Source: Avena insularis
Lineage: Eukaryota > Streptophyta > Magnoliopsida > Poales > Poaceae
NCBI GenBank assembly: GCA_023614405.1
Contig: CM042696.1
Coordinates: 339,441,211-339,505,210, forward strand
Length of the DNA stretch: 64,000 nt
Direction: 5' to 3'
Numbering within the stretch: position 1 is the first letter of the stretch; the number at the start of each line of letters is the position of its first letter. The notes under the pieces are model-generated. The model was not told the DNA's origin. It saw only the letters and a list, made by a program, of their open reading frames with translations, and made no database searches. A program made the translations under genes and the position numbers. Positions 46,586 to 58,137 of this stretch are shown piece after piece.

Positions 46586-48132
46586 TGTAACACCCTCGAA
46601 TCGGCCCTATGCAATTTTTAGCGATGCCCTCCAAACCCGCATAGAAACGATTCAACGGTGCCCACCAGGCACTTGCGTGCAGGTGGAAAACTAAGTAATA
46701 CCATTACACAATAGTTCACGATGGAACCCACAGAACAACATATATATACAACAATGGCTACATGAGTCAAGAATATAGATATACAATATAAAGATCCAAA
46801 TCACCTTGAAAACGATACACATCCGAGTACAGATAAGAAGAAAATGGGGCTAAGATCCCTGAAGAATAACCAATGGAGTCCATAACCCTGCCCAGGCCAA
46901 GCCAGAAGGGTAACCCTACTAATGACGTCGAACTTATACCTGTTAAACAAAAGGGGTGCCGACAAAGGGCAGAGGGAAAAAGGGAGCGGCCAGTACTGAG
47001 GCCAGTACATGGTGAGACTAGAATTTGGTGGCTCTCGCCTACATAGGTATGGTGGACTGAAGCGACAACGAAGCATGCACTAAAAAACCTATAGAGACTC
47101 GATACAACTGTCAGCTATTGGAGAGAGAGATAAGAAATACCTATGCGGAACCAACCTGATATTACCACCAAACATACCCATCCTGGTATTTCCCCTTTGA
47201 AACCAAACGAGGAAGTCCTACCGAGGAAACTCACACGGTTCATAGTTTTATTCATTCTTTACATGTTGGTTATTCCAACTTACTAGTCATATTAGATACA
47301 AGTCAAATTTATAAAAGTAAATTTTAGTTATGGTTGTCTATGATCGAGAAACTATGCTCCAAGTCATCCATAACCATGGACATGGATTTTTGCAAGGCCG
47401 ACTTTCTATCAAACAATAGGCAATATGATCTGTCCAAGGCAATATAGGGGCTGCAAGGAATATAAATGGCATAGGAAACTAGAGCATCGCAACACGGATA
47501 ACAATAGATCAACAGGAGGAAATAAAGACTATAAATGCAAAATAGGTAGAAAGGGGGAGAATGCTCGCCTAGGAAACACTTTAGAAAATACATATCCAAA
47601 GAACTTGTCGATACTCGCATCAACTCAATGGCTTAATCCACGAAGAACCAAAGCACTAAAAGAAACACGAATGCACTATTTAATACTATGACAGAAGATC
47701 AAGCATGATGCATGTATGATGTATGAAATGGCAAAGGTGCGATGCAACTAGGCAATATTAAGCGAAACCGGGATCCCGACAATTAATTAGAAGGTTCAAG
47801 TTGTTTAGATACCCCACAATTTAAATGTTGTATTAACAAGGCAAATCATGGCATCGGTTCGCTACACAAATTTAAATGGAGATGATATTAGACTAGAATA
47901 GCCCGCATATGACCTTCATATTTAATTATTAGGTGAATAGACAAAATACTCCCAAATGACAAAGCATGTATGCAATCATGAAATATTTAATATGCAATAA
48001 GTATATGGATGGCAATTTATAAAATAGGGCTTCAAAAGGGGTCACACATTGGTATTCGGTGATCTTGGGGTTCCGAGGGTTCAACAGGGTTCGGACTCGG
48101 TGAGGTCGGTCTTTGGACTCTGGGATGCTACA
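46586..48132 (-). repeat. Short left LTR copy, 1547 bp
   Basis: Aligns by eye with the right copy from TAACACCCTCGAATCG through GATCTTGGGGTTCCGAGG (48060, matching 50340), then jumps to the terminal GGGATGCTACA. Two deletions relative to the right copy are evident. Confidence 0.75.
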
Positions 48133-48166
48133 AATCGACACCAACTGCTGGGCTTTGATACCACTT

Positions 48167-51100
48167 CGTAACACCCTCGAATCGTCCCTATGCAAGTTTT
48201 AGCGATGCCTGCCAAACCTGCATAGAAACAATTCAACGGTGCCCACCAGGCACATGCGTGCGGGTGGAAAATGAAGTATTACCATTACACAATAGTTCAT
48301 GATGGAACCCACAGAAGAACATATATATACAACAACGACTACATGAGTCAAGAATACAGATATACAATACAAAGATCCAAATCACCTTGAAAACGATACA
48401 CATCCGAGTACGGATAAGAAGCAAATGGGGGCTAAGAGCCCTGAAGAATAACCAATGGCGTCCATAACCATGCCCAGGACAAGCCGGAAGGGTAAATCCT
48501 ACTAACGACGTTGAACTTATACATGTTAAACAAAAGGGGTGCCGAAAAAGGGCAGAGGGAAAAAGGGATCGGCCAGTACTGAGGCCAGTACACTGCGAGA
48601 CTAGAATTCGGCGGCTCTCGCCTACATAGTTATGGTGGACTGAAGCAGCGGCAAAGCATGCACTAAATAACCTATAGAGACTCGATACAACTGTCGACTA
48701 TTGGAGAGAGATAAGAAATACCTATGCGGAACCAAACTGATACTACCACCAAACATATCCATCCTGGTATTTCCCCCTCAAAACCAAACAAGGAAGTCCT
48801 GCCGAGGAAACTCACACGGTTGGTAGTTTTCTTCATTCTTTACATGGTGGTTATTCCAACTTACTAGTCATATCAGATACAAGTCAAATTTATAACAGTA
48901 AACTTTAGTTATGGTTGTCTATGATCGAGAAACTGTGCTCCAAGTCATCCATAATCGTGGACACGGCTTTTCAAAAAGATTAAACCCTCGAGGGTGCACC
49001 AAAGTATCCACACACACTTCAACCCTTGTTGTCAGATCTGAATATGAGCAAGATCCTGAACATACACCCAACGGTATGCAACGGGGCCTCGGACATGATG
49101 TTTCCTAGAACCAAAGCAAGTACATGGGGGCCACCCCACTAAGCTACCTGCAACAAAGTCGGATGTCTCTGATACGGATCCAGGGTATGTGGCGATGGCT
49201 ATAAACGACTGGGACCCAAAAGTGTGACTAGGCTTGTCGATACAGCGGAAACATGGCACGGGGTTCCTAAATAGTACAGGTTCTCCACGCACAATCATAA
49301 ATACAGAAGTAAAGCATGGCATAAGTACATGATAGTAATAACGCCCCAAACTACTTTGTGGCCCCCAGCACAATACTTTGAAATCAGGTAGTAAGTCGAT
49401 GGGGTTCCCACACACCCACATATGGTTAGCGCGCTTGATCTCGGAATAGGTCTCAAGAACCCGGGTCCTAGGTGGACACAAGTGGGTGGTTAAAAACCAA
49501 ATATTGACTATTACCCACCGGTGCCTCTGCATTATATCTATTTCCAGTATTTTAATGAACAAGTTATAATGAAATCCATGATCATCTCCACCATTAAGCA
49601 TGTACCAACCTTCCATCAACGATGGAACGATAACGATGCAAAGCAACACCTAAGGAAGCAACTACGACTCACAAGGACGAATATCTATCAAACAATAGGC
49701 AATATGATTGTCCAAGGAAATATAGGGGTTACAAGGAATATAAATGGTACACGGAAACTAGAGCATCGCCACACGGATAGCAATAGATCAACATGAGGAA
49801 ATAAAGACTATAAATGCAAAATAGGTAGAAAGGGGGAGAATGCTCGCCTGGAAAACACTGCCGAAGATACATATCCAAAGGACTTGTTGATACTCACATC
49901 AACTCAACGGCCTAATCCGCGAAGAACCAAAGCACTAAAATAAACACGAATGCACTATTTAATACTATGGCAGAAGATCGAGCATGATGCATGTATGATG
50001 TATAACATGGCAAAGGTGCGATGCAACTAGGCAATATAAAGTGGAATCGGGATCCCGAAAATTAATTAGAAGGTTCAAGTTGTTTAGATACCCCGCAATT
50101 TAAATGTTGTATTAACAAGCCAAATCATGGCATGGATTCGCTACACAAATTGAAATGGAGACGATATTAGACTAGAATAGCCCGCATATGACCTCCAAAT
50201 TTAATTATTAGGTGAGTCGATAAAATACTCCCAAATGACAAAGCATGTATGCAATCACGAACAATTTAATATGCAACAAGTATATGGATGGCAATTTGTA
50301 AAATAGAGCTTCGAAAGGGGTCACACATCGGGATTCAGTGATCTTGGGGTTCCGAGGGGTCGACGGGGTTCGGGCTCGGCGGGATCGGTCTTCGGATTGG
50401 GGTTTCGGGGTTTCAGCGTCTTCGTGTCCGTGTAGGAGAGGAAAAGGGCACCACGGCCTAAATTGTTGGTGACGACCTTGGGGTTTCAACTTTGCTTGGC
50501 GGTGGCGTAATTGAGATCCGTCTAGGGTCGACCATGGCGAGGTCCTTATCTTCTTGTCCCCCGGATTTTTCTGAACATTCAGCTACTTGTAGATGAGCAG
50601 ATATCATCAAGCCATCTCTCTCTTTTGCGGCACACATACAGAAGTACCACACCACCACTTGGTCCTGGTACCGTACCAACAAAAGAGCATCGGAACAAGC
50701 GTGGTTGTGGTCGAGCTGGACACAACAACTACTAGTGGTTCACATGTCCTGCAGGCAAACAGAGGGAGGCCTCGACGACACGAGGGGAGAGGCAGCAGCC
50801 TCGCTTGATAGTCGCTGGGGCGGGCTCGCTGCAGGCGGCACATGGAGAGGCAGCATCGCGTGCTGGGTGGCCACGAACATGGCGAAGGAGGAGGACCTCG
50901 TGGGCGCTGATGGAGAAGGCGAGGTCGAGGACGCGGTTCTAGGAGACGCTGACAACAGCGTCGGGTGCTTGCAGGAGGCGCCACAGAGCAAGGGTGGCTA
51001 AAGCTGGAAGTCATGGGCGACGCTTGCGCAGGCAGGAGAGGGAGGTGGAGGCGGGCAGTCTTTGCGGGGAAGGGGCTCACCCTTGGGGACGATAGGGTCA

Positions 51101-51861
51101 TGGCATCCATGGGAGGGTTGGGCCCGGCGGACATGAGCAGAGGAGAGGCGGGCTGTGAAGCGAGCCAGGCGGATGGCGGCGGCTGGACGCGAGGGAAAGC
51201 GAGGCAGAGTGACAGAGCACTGCTTTGGGGGCGGGCTTGGTCGCTGGCGGCGGCGAAGAGAGCAGAGGTGGGCGACTCGAGAGGGGGTAGGTGGGGAGGG
51301 GATCATGGGGGAAGGATAGAGACGAGGGGGTCCGGGGCACGCGGTAGGTTCGTCGGTGGGGTGGGGTTTGCGGGTGAGAAGGACGCGGTCGTGGTGGTGC
51401 ATGGGGTCGGGCGGGATCGGTCGGTTGGTCGGGGAAGGGGCGGGTCTCACACGCGTGTGTGTCGTCTACCGCGGCGTGGGGTAGGTGGTTGGCAGCGACA
51501 AAGGAGTGGAGTGGCAGCTAGGGTTAGGGTTAATTATATTAGGGTTTATTTTTGGTTTTGGTCGGGCCTGCCAAGTAGTAGGTGGCCTAGCCTATAGGCT
51601 AGGCTGCCTCCCCCGTAACAAAAAAATAGTTTTGTCTGAACTTGTTTGCTTTTATTTTATCAAAAAAATTTAAATATTTTTAGACAAAAAGATCCGGATG
51701 AGACCGGAGTTTGATTTGAAATAAAAAAGAGGGTATTTAGAAAACAAAGATAGTCTCTTAGAAAATAGTTTTAGGCAAACCATGCATGATGAAGTCATGA
51801 TGATGCTCAAAGTAGAAATAGCAGGCGATTTTCTAGTAGTGGTTTTACCCGGGGTGCTACA
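48167..51861 (-). repeat. Long right LTR copy, 3695 bp
   Basis: Starts CGTAACACCC (the expected TG has become CG) and ends GGGTGCTACA. The part 50330-51500 is strongly GC- and CpG-rich and gives long open frames on both strands (for example 50607-51134 - and 50965-51597 +) with Pro/Ser/Arg- or Gly/Arg-rich products. I regard these as composition artefacts of the U3/promoter region, not genes. Confidence 0.7.
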
Positions 51862-52190
51862 CTATAAAAGGAAGTGTGGTGCAGATCATGGGTGCTAACC
51901 TGAACATGTCCCTGGAAGTGCTCGTTGTCTAGAAGAATCGCGAAGGTCTCCTCACACCATTGCGCACCACTTAGGTCTCTCAGCTTGCTGATCTCGATCC
52001 AATGCACCCTCCACTTCCGGTTGTACACCTGAGTGCCTAAAACCTCAACGCCATAGTGCTCAAAGAACGCTTTCACACATGCATTCAGATCTATATCCTT
52101 AAACCCCTTCCCAGTACGGACTCCCTTCTTCACAATCTCTCACATCTTCTCGAGATCAAAGGTGGACACGCAAGGGAGCTATTGCATGGT

Positions 52191-52939
52191 CCCCTTCATA
52201 TGTGCCTTCTTGTGCATGTTCAACTTTGCCTTCACCTTCACCTTCGTGCTAATGGAGGTGATTAAGGCTTGCACAATGGGATAAATATAAAGGATGACAC
52301 TCCCTGAATGGGGCATCATCTCATACACTACTTGATTTGGCATCAAAGGTTGACTTTCTTCCACATAAGAGAGGATCTAGGAGTCCCCAATTGGGATGAA
52401 AGACTAGCTAAACTAGTCATAGAACGAGTCCTACAATAAGGATGCAAGACAAACGCATGTAAATACATTTGGGAACACAAACAAATGATCTAGATTACAC
52501 ATCATAGTCAATAGCTCTCAAGATACAAATCCTACCTCAAGCAAGATTGCAGATATGTTGGAAATACAAATCAATCCTATGAATTAAGCTATGAACTACA
52601 CATCAACTCTACGAATCAAGCTAACAAGTATACATCCGAGCTATGTAGGTAGATCTTCGAACCCTAGAAATAGTGCAGATCTAATAACCCTAGGTGGAGG
52701 TGTGGTTACATACCGTCATCACAGGAGGTAGACAATGTAGCTCACCGGTCCAGTAGGAGGAGGTACTCTTCACACTGCTGTAGAAGCTGTCCCTACTGAC
52801 GCTCACCGGATAAGAGGGATCTACTTACCTGACGCGAACGATGCTGGAAATGGAGCTCGATTTGGGGGGGGAAATGGCAGGTGGAGTTACGATAGTGAGA
52901 GGGGAGGGTAGAAATAGGTGAGGGTTTCGGTGAGAGACA
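52191..52939 (-). other. Upstream flank of the Myb/SANT-like gene
   Basis: The left part (52190-52380) is open on the - strand without motif. The part 52600-52939 is GC-richer and may include the gene's 5' untranslated exon; no start codon in frame with exon 1 was established. Confidence 0.35.
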
Positions 52940-52954
52940 TCCACCATTGATATA
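52940..52954. repeat. Left target duplication of LINE
   Basis: TCCACCATTGATATA; 12 of 15 bases match 53151-53165. Confidence 0.7.
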
Positions 52955-53150
52955 ATCTTCAGATAGGCCCGCCTTCAGCATCTTAGGCGTTTTACAATTT
53001 CTCATCTTGATATGTAATCCGCCTAATTTTTATTAGCTTAATGTCATTTTGACTTTGTGGACTTGTGTCAGCTGTGTGCATCCTAGCTATGCAGAGGCTG
53101 GGTGTAATACCTAAACTTTGAGTAATAAAGCGCCCTTTATCAAAAAAAAA
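52955..53150 (+). mobile_element. 5'-truncated LINE tail
   Basis: This 196-bp fragment ends GGGTGTAATACCTAAAC, TAATAAAGCGCCCTTTATC and nine A residues, the typical 3' end of grass L1-type LINEs. It is flanked by a diverged 15-bp target duplication. No coding part remains. The diverged duplication suggests an old insertion. Confidence 0.78.
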
Positions 53151-53165
53151 TCCTCCACTGATATC
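53151..53165. repeat. Right target duplication of LINE
   Basis: TCCTCCACTGATATC directly after the poly-A; partner at 52940-52954. Confidence 0.7.
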
Positions 53166-54199
53166 AGTTCGTAAAGAACTTGACGAATTCCATGAATTCC
53201 AAAGCTCAGATCAACGGGAAAAATATGCCAAATTAGGACTGGCAAACCCAAAGCAAGTTATATCTAAGACCTAATGCACGAAATCGATGGACGAAGAAAC
53301 AAATCGATCTGAGGTAAACTTTTGGACTATTTTTGGGAACTTTTGAACTTTGTGGAGAAAAGACCAATTGGAAGAGAAATCAGTGCCAACCAAATGCTGC
53401 TGATACCATTTGACGTGGGTTAACCACTAGGGTTGGTACGATCTTCACGGATATCAGGTACAATCATGGGAATAGCATGGGAAAATGGGGAGATTTAGCG
53501 GAAGAGAACACACACCACACAAAGAACACGATTAACTCTACACAAAACAGAACACGATACTTGACCAATAGCTCCCGCTAGCAGCCACCAGTCCAATAGA
53601 ATCATCACAAGGAAAGATTAGTTTAAAGCATTCCCTCGATCCCAGTCAGAGAGGAATGAACACCTTGGGGAGGTCCTTGATAACTTCAACTCATGATCAC
53701 ACAAGAGAAGGCCTTGTACATCTGAAATATACAAATCTATTGAGGTCTTGCGGATAGAGGCTCCCTTGGAAGGGGGTGGGACACAACTAGAATATCCAGA
53801 TTAGTGTTCTAGTCTTATCTTCTTTGTTTATGGGAATAATGGCGAGCCACAGGGGATAGTTATAGTGCTAGGGGAGAAATAGGAGGTAAAGGGAATATTC
53901 CTAAGCATCAAACCAAATCTATGCACAAACATGTTATTGGTTGGGGGTCGGTGGCACCAATGTGGGGACCGACGTGGTCGGTGGTCAGGTCGGTGAACCG
54001 ATGTGTGGACCGATAGTCTCTTGGACTCCATATTTGTGGTGGCGTCGGTGGTTACCGGTGTCATCGGTGGACCGGTGTTGGAATCAATCCCAACTTGGGT
54101 ATTGTAAAGGCAAGCATCGATATCCATCAGTGTAGGCATAAGTCGACCGAACTCTGGACCAATGTCGTCGGTGGTGGCGTCAGTATGCCAGAGCCAACA
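53166..54199 (-). mobile_element. LTR and primer-site fragment of a - strand retroelement
   Basis: GCTGCTGATACCA at 53396-53408 is the complement of a tRNA-Met-type primer site (TGGTATCAGCAGC). Two bases to the right begins TGACGTGGG (53411); a plausible LTR end CCAACA lies at 54199, giving a 789-bp LTR. The internal part left of the primer site is only 230 bases. The LTR centre (53940-54180) is rich in GGTCGGTGG/ACCGA words. The right boundary is my best guess because there is no second copy. Confidence 0.5.
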
Positions 54200-54493
54200 C
54201 CTATTTCTCAGCTTCTTTTTATCTTCCTCTAGCCCATCATTCTTAGTAGTTTGTGGATGATCTTTGGGTTCAAACCTGAGTATACAGGTGTATTGGTATG
54301 AAGTAGCAAGCCATCCAAAGGAGTATCAAAGTCACACATAGATAGGCACGAGTTCACCTTATCATGAAGGAGTTTGGTTCGGACGCGAGTCATAGGTCCA
54401 CTTGGGGATTTGGCGGTGTAGACATAGAGTTGTCCGTAAGGTCAGCTGTATCAAAATGAAGCACATTGATATAAAATACCATTATGTTCACAA
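54200..54493. other. Spacer, nothing recognised
   Basis: Unique-looking sequence left of the inverted repeat. Confidence 0.4.
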
Positions 54494-55400
54494 GGCTTCG
54501 CTCCCAAGAGTCGTTGCAGGACACAACGATATGGGCTAAATTCAGACTCTGTTCCACTCGGCCAAAACCTCGGACGACGGGTCTCACTCCGCTCGTCAGA
54601 AGTTAGCCTCCTTTATGAGTTCAGATCACAACATAAGAAACTCCACTTTAAGATAAATTTCATGTTGTAGCATGAACGACAACAATATTGCAGAACAAAA
54701 CAAAGAAAACGCTTCCGGCGCCAACAACCAATGGGCTAAACAGTTATCCCAACCAAGTTCGATCAAGACTCAAACTTGGCAACATGAACTCCCTTTGTTA
54801 TTGGTAGTAATCTTGCATACCTTCAGGTTACCTTGTGCAATTGCACAAGGTATATCCCAACCAAGTTCGATCAAGACTCAAACTTGGCAACATGAACTCC
54901 CTTTGTCATTGGTAGTAATCTTGCATACCTTCAGGTTACCTAGTCTTGATCGAACTTGGTTGGGATAACTGTTTAGCCCATTGGTTGTTGGCGCTGGAAG
55001 CGTTTTCTTTGTTTTGTTCTGCAATATTGTTGCCGTTCATGCTACAATATGAAATTTATCTTAAATTAGAGTTTCTTATGTTGTGATCTGCAAGATTACT
55101 ACCAATGACAAAGGGGGTTCATGTTGCCAAGTTTGAGTCTTGATCGAACTTGGTTGGGATAACTGGTTGTTGGCGCTGAAAGCATTTTATTTGTTTTGTT
55201 CTGCAATATTGTTGTCGTTCATGCTACAAGATGAAAATTAACTTAAAATGGAGTTTCTTATGTTGTGATCTGAACTCATAAAGGAGGCTAACTACTGACG
55301 AGCGGAGTGAGACCCGCCGTCCGAGGTTTTGGCGGAGTGGAACAGAGTCTGAATTTATCCCATATCGCTGTGTCCTGCAACGACGCTTGGGAGCGAAGCC
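54494..55400. repeat. Complex inverted/direct repeat (foldback-like)
   Basis: Outer arms 54494-54742 and 55164-55400 are inverted copies of each other (GGCTTCGCTCCCAAG against CTTGGGAGCGAAGCC at the tips). Inside, an 88-bp unit occurs directly twice (54745-54832 and 54853-54940, about one mismatch) and once inverted (55091-55161), and part of the arm occurs inverted a further time (54942-55090). A perfect 20-bp palindrome (54831-54850, CCTTGTGCAATTGCACAAGG) separates the two direct copies. No protein is coded. A transcript across it would fold into a long hairpin. It could be a foldback or long-TIR Mutator-type element or a locally rearranged duplication; no target duplication was found. Confidence 0.85.
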
Positions 55401-55672
55401 CTCCTGTGGTACGGATCGTTATTTTCGTTTATAAATATATCTTGTTAGCCGAGACGGCTAGGTTTTATCGTTTCATTGAAAACCCATGATATTTTGTAAA
55501 CACTTCTAATATAGTAAAATTTTGTTGGCTAACGCCCGTGGTTTTTTCTCTGTTTGTTGGGGAGGTTTTCCACGTTAAAATCGTGAGATGCTGCATTTTG
55601 TTGCAAACAAGAGGGCGTTTGTTTAGGATAGAAGATTGTTTTTTGCTACATTGTTGTGTTGTAAAAATGTTA
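55401..55672. other. Possible LTR remnant
   Basis: GGCTAACGCCCGTGGTTTTTT, then GGGGAGGTTTTCCACGTTAA (55530-55580) resembles the U5 end of some grass Copia LTRs. No primer site follows and the match is from memory of the family pattern only. Confidence 0.35.
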
Positions 55673-55784
55673 CTCCCTCCTGTCTTTATTAATGGCTCCA
55701 AGTTTATCTAGATTCTTATGTATCTAGTTAGACTAGCATTCGTACCTAGACAAAGTTGGGGCCATTAATATGGACTGAAGGGAG
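55673..55784. mobile_element. Stowaway-type MITE, 112 bp
   Basis: Begins CTCCCTCCTGTCTTTATTAA and ends TTAATATGGACTGAAGGGAG, an imperfect terminal inverted repeat, with TA at both flanks (55671-55672, 55785-55786). The short size, TA duplication and CTCCCTCC ends are those of Tc1/Mariner-derived Stowaway elements. Confidence 0.88.
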
Positions 55785-56171
55785 TACAACATTTTTCTCT
55801 TGCACTTCGAAAGTTTTTACATATTTATGGAAAAATGTTGCAAACCGATATTGCATTTCTAAAATGCTACATACACGAACATTCGGATTTTACTGGATTT
55901 TGCAGCAATGACAGAGGTCCAGGTATGCACGATTAGTCGGCGGAGGCCTAGCGTTTGCTGCCGCTTTTGTTTCTTCGTGTCTCATCGATCGTGGGCCCTT
56001 GTTCCCGTGAACCAGCCGATCGAGGAGAGTTCAAGTTCATGTTCGAGACGAATTTCCAATCCCCGCAAAAAGGGAAAAAAAACTCATGGCGAAGATTTGT
56101 CGGGATTCGAGTAGAGTCTGATCGAGGGACTCCGAGTGCTCAACGACATATCTAGGCGGCGCCTGGACCGG

Positions 56172-56178
56172 TATAAAG
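56172..56178 (+). promoter_or_regulatory. TATA box upstream of MATH-BTB relic
   Basis: TATAAAG lies 54 bases before the first ATG of the MATH-BTB gene at 56232, a fitting distance for a plant core promoter. The region 55785-56171 otherwise shows no gene. Confidence 0.5.
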
Positions 56179-56231
56179 ATACCCGGTTAGGTACTTGGTT
56201 ATACGTAGTACGTTCAATCTATAGATAGATC

Positions 56232-56890
56232 ATGGCGGCGTCCAGGGCAATGCAGCCGCGCCCGCACGTGACGACGTTGCTGTCCAGGACACGGCGACGT
56301 CTACGTGCACCCCGGAGACGGTGCAGCGTAAGCACGTCTTCGACATCCACTCCTACAGCCAGCACAAGCTCCTCGGCCCCAACTCCTACATCAGCTCCAG
56401 CCCTTTCACCGTTGGCGGTTACGACTGGAACATCCGCTACTTCCCCGGAGGGTACCTGAAGCCGAAGTACGTGTCCGTCTGCCTCGAGCTCCTGAGCGCC
56501 GGCGCCCGCGTGCGCGCATCGTGCGACCTCAGCATTGTCAACCGGCGCACCAGCGTGACCTCGCTCGTGTCGCGCACGCCGCCCATGGTGTTCAGCTCCG
56601 ACCTGACCAGGTTCGCGCCCGGCACGACCAAGTTCAAGAAGAGGAGCAAGCTAGAAGCGTCGGGGTTCGTCCACGGCGACCGTCTGGTCATCGAGTGCGT
56701 CGTCACCGTCTTCATGTATCCAACTGTCATCTGGGCCACGCCGGACGTGGAGCCGCCTTCGGACCTGCACCGTGATCTCGCCAAGCTGTACGAGTCCAAG
56801 GCCGGGGCGGACGTCGGCTTCGTCGTCGGAGGGCAGGGTTTCAGCGCGCACCAGACCGTGCTCGCGATGAGGTCGCCGGTGTTCATGGCG
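56232..56890 (+). pseudogene. MATH-BTB gene, 5' part (MATH domain and start of BTB)
   Basis: The MATH domain is open from about 56276: HVFDIHSYSQHKLL, SSPFTVGGYDWNIRYFPGGY, KYVSVCLELLSAGARVRASC and FKKRSKLEASGFVHGDRL. The BTB domain begins LHRDLAKLYESKAGADVGF and FVVGGQGFSAHQTVLAMRSP, then stops at FMA where Copia-B starts (56891). The ATG at 56232 is in another frame from the MATH domain; the MATH frame has a stop upstream and no ATG before 56321, so a frameshift near 56270-56300 is likely. Family role: such proteins are substrate adaptors of CUL3 ubiquitin ligases, with MATH binding the target and BTB binding CUL3. The gene resumes at 60519. Confidence 0.85.
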
Positions 56891-57040
56891 TGTTGAGTTT
56901 ATATATTATGTGTATAGTATATTAGCGTTTAGGCCCCTCCTCTATGTTTATATATGAGGGTATGAAGGCCTCCCATTGTACCTATATATGTATGGGCATT
57001 GCCTCCAGAGTAATACAACGACTATTGCTCCTATTCTATA
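56891..57040 (+). repeat. Copia-B 5' LTR, about 150 bp
   Basis: Starts TGTTGAGTTTATAT and ends just before the primer site at 57041-57052 (TGGTATCAGATT). It contains a TATATATGAGGG promoter-like word at 56950. The exact last base is uncertain because the 3' LTR is missing. Confidence 0.7.
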
Positions 57041-57187
57041 TGGTATCAGATTTTCCCACGATCTTAACCTAGCCGCCGCCTGCGCGCCGCCGCCGCCGCT
57101 GCCCCTCCACGCCGCCGCGCCCTTCCCACCCAACCAGGGCCGTCGCGCCACCTTCCTCTCGCATCGCCGCCGCTCTCCTCTTGCACC

Positions 57188-57829
57188 ATGTCGTCATCCT
57201 CCTCGACCAACCCCTTCGGATCCTCCTCCTATGACGGATCCGCTCCACCGACCCCCTAGGTCATCCGCGGCGTCCACCTCACCGACCACGTCCCCATCAA
57301 GCTCTCTGTCGCCGAGAAGAACCATCACGCCTGGAAGACGTACTTCTACCTCCTCTTCCGCGAGTACAACCTGCGCGATCATGTTGACGGCTCCGTCGAC
57401 CTCCTCGATCACCGCGACCCCGACTGGCTCGCCATCGACGAAACCATCATCCGCTGGCTATTCCTCACCGTCTCGCCGGACATCTTCAAGACCGTCGTTC
57501 GTGAGGGCGACGACGCTCGTACGGTGTGGAAAACGATCAACGGGCTCTTCACCGACAACAAGCTCCAGCGGATCGTCTTCCTGCAGCAGGAATTCTTCGG
57601 TGAACCGCAGGGCGATCAACCACTCGACGCCTACTGCCTGCGCCTCAAGGCGATCTCCAATGAGCTCCATGACCTCGGCTTCACGATCGGCGACAAGATC
57701 CTCCTCTCCATCCTCACCGCCGGCCTCAACGAGGACCTCGGGAACGCCGCCTCCAACCTCACCCTCATGGTCGAGCCCACCTTCGAGCGTGCCATCACCT
57801 ATCTTCGCCTCGAGGAGCGTCGCTTGTAG
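57188..57829 (+). pseudogene. Copia-B gag
   Basis: From ATG 57188 the frame gives SSSSSTNPFGSSSYDG, a TAG at codon 24 (57257-57259), then the UBN2/retrotran-gag fold: KLSVAEKNHHAWKTYFYLLF, IDETIIRWLFLTVSPDIF, DARTVWKTINGLFTDNKLQR and LSILTAGLNEDLGNAASNLT. A second TAG is at 57827. Beyond it a Pro- and Gly/Asn-rich tail continues to about 58100 in shifted frames. No zinc knuckle was identified. Confidence 0.85.
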
Positions 57830-58137
57830 AACCTCCGCACCAGTGCCGTTCACACCGCCTTCGTTGCTGGGTACCGCGCCCCTACCCCTCCGGCCCCTGC
57901 GCCCTTCCAGCCGCCGCCGCGCCCCCCGGCGCTCGTGGCACCCTACGCCGCGCCTCCCCAACCGCAGCTGCAGCAGCAGCGCAACGACCGTGGCGGCCGC
58001 CTTCGTGGCGGTGGCCGTAACAATGGCGGTGGCAACGTCAACGGTGGTGGCGGCGGTATGGCGGAGGCAACCAGCAGCCCACGGCACCATGGGCTGGCGG
58101 CTACAACCCCTGGACGGGGGTCGTACACGCCTACAAC

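Larger units (their letters stand above)
46586..51861 (-). mobile_element. LTR element with almost no internal region
   Basis: Bounded by TGTAACACCC at 46586 and GGGTGCTACA at 51861, with CTATG and CTATA outside (target duplication with one mismatch). The left LTR is 46586-48132, the right LTR 48167-51861, and only 34 bases lie between. These include a primer site on the - strand (TGGTATCAAAGC, 48152-48163), so the right copy is the 5' LTR of a - strand element. The right LTR is 3.7 kb; the left lacks about 0.7 kb (matching 48975-49680) and most of its U3. Size and lack of genes recall the large-LTR, gene-free elements called LARDs (for example Sukkula), but I cannot confirm the family. Confidence 0.75.
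46004..52190 (-). pseudogene. Myb/SANT-like gene split by an LTR element in its intron
   Basis: Exon 1 lies at about 52190-51900 on the - strand (EIVKKGVRTGKGFKDIDLNA, YGVEVLGTQVYN, RKWRVHWIEISKLRDLSGAQ) and matches the Myb/SANT-like DNA-binding family (Pfam PF12776), related to Harbinger ORF1 proteins. It ends CAG|GTTAGC. Exon 2 starts after ...TTGCAG at 46522 and runs to 46004 (YINKPIQNYVQMQTIFSYGL, GGAAIATSNGKRKRVVLVDD, MNIVGFIEEHLMAALGHLAD). In-frame stops follow LEKM in exon 1 and occur before YINKP, after NTQE and after QHGIL in exon 2, so the gene is dead. The intron holds the 5.3-kb element 46586-51861. Confidence 0.75.

Noticed and set aside
50590..51600. Long overlapping frames on both strands (up to 210 codons) in GC-rich DNA
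   Set aside because: They lie in the U3 part of the 3.7-kb LTR, are Pro/Ser/Arg or Gly/Arg rich on whichever strand is read, and show no family motif; high GC alone lowers the stop frequency.
54494..55400. CRISPR-like array
   Set aside because: Repeats are long, few and partly inverted, spacers are not unique and the genome is a plant; this is a foldback or rearranged repeat.
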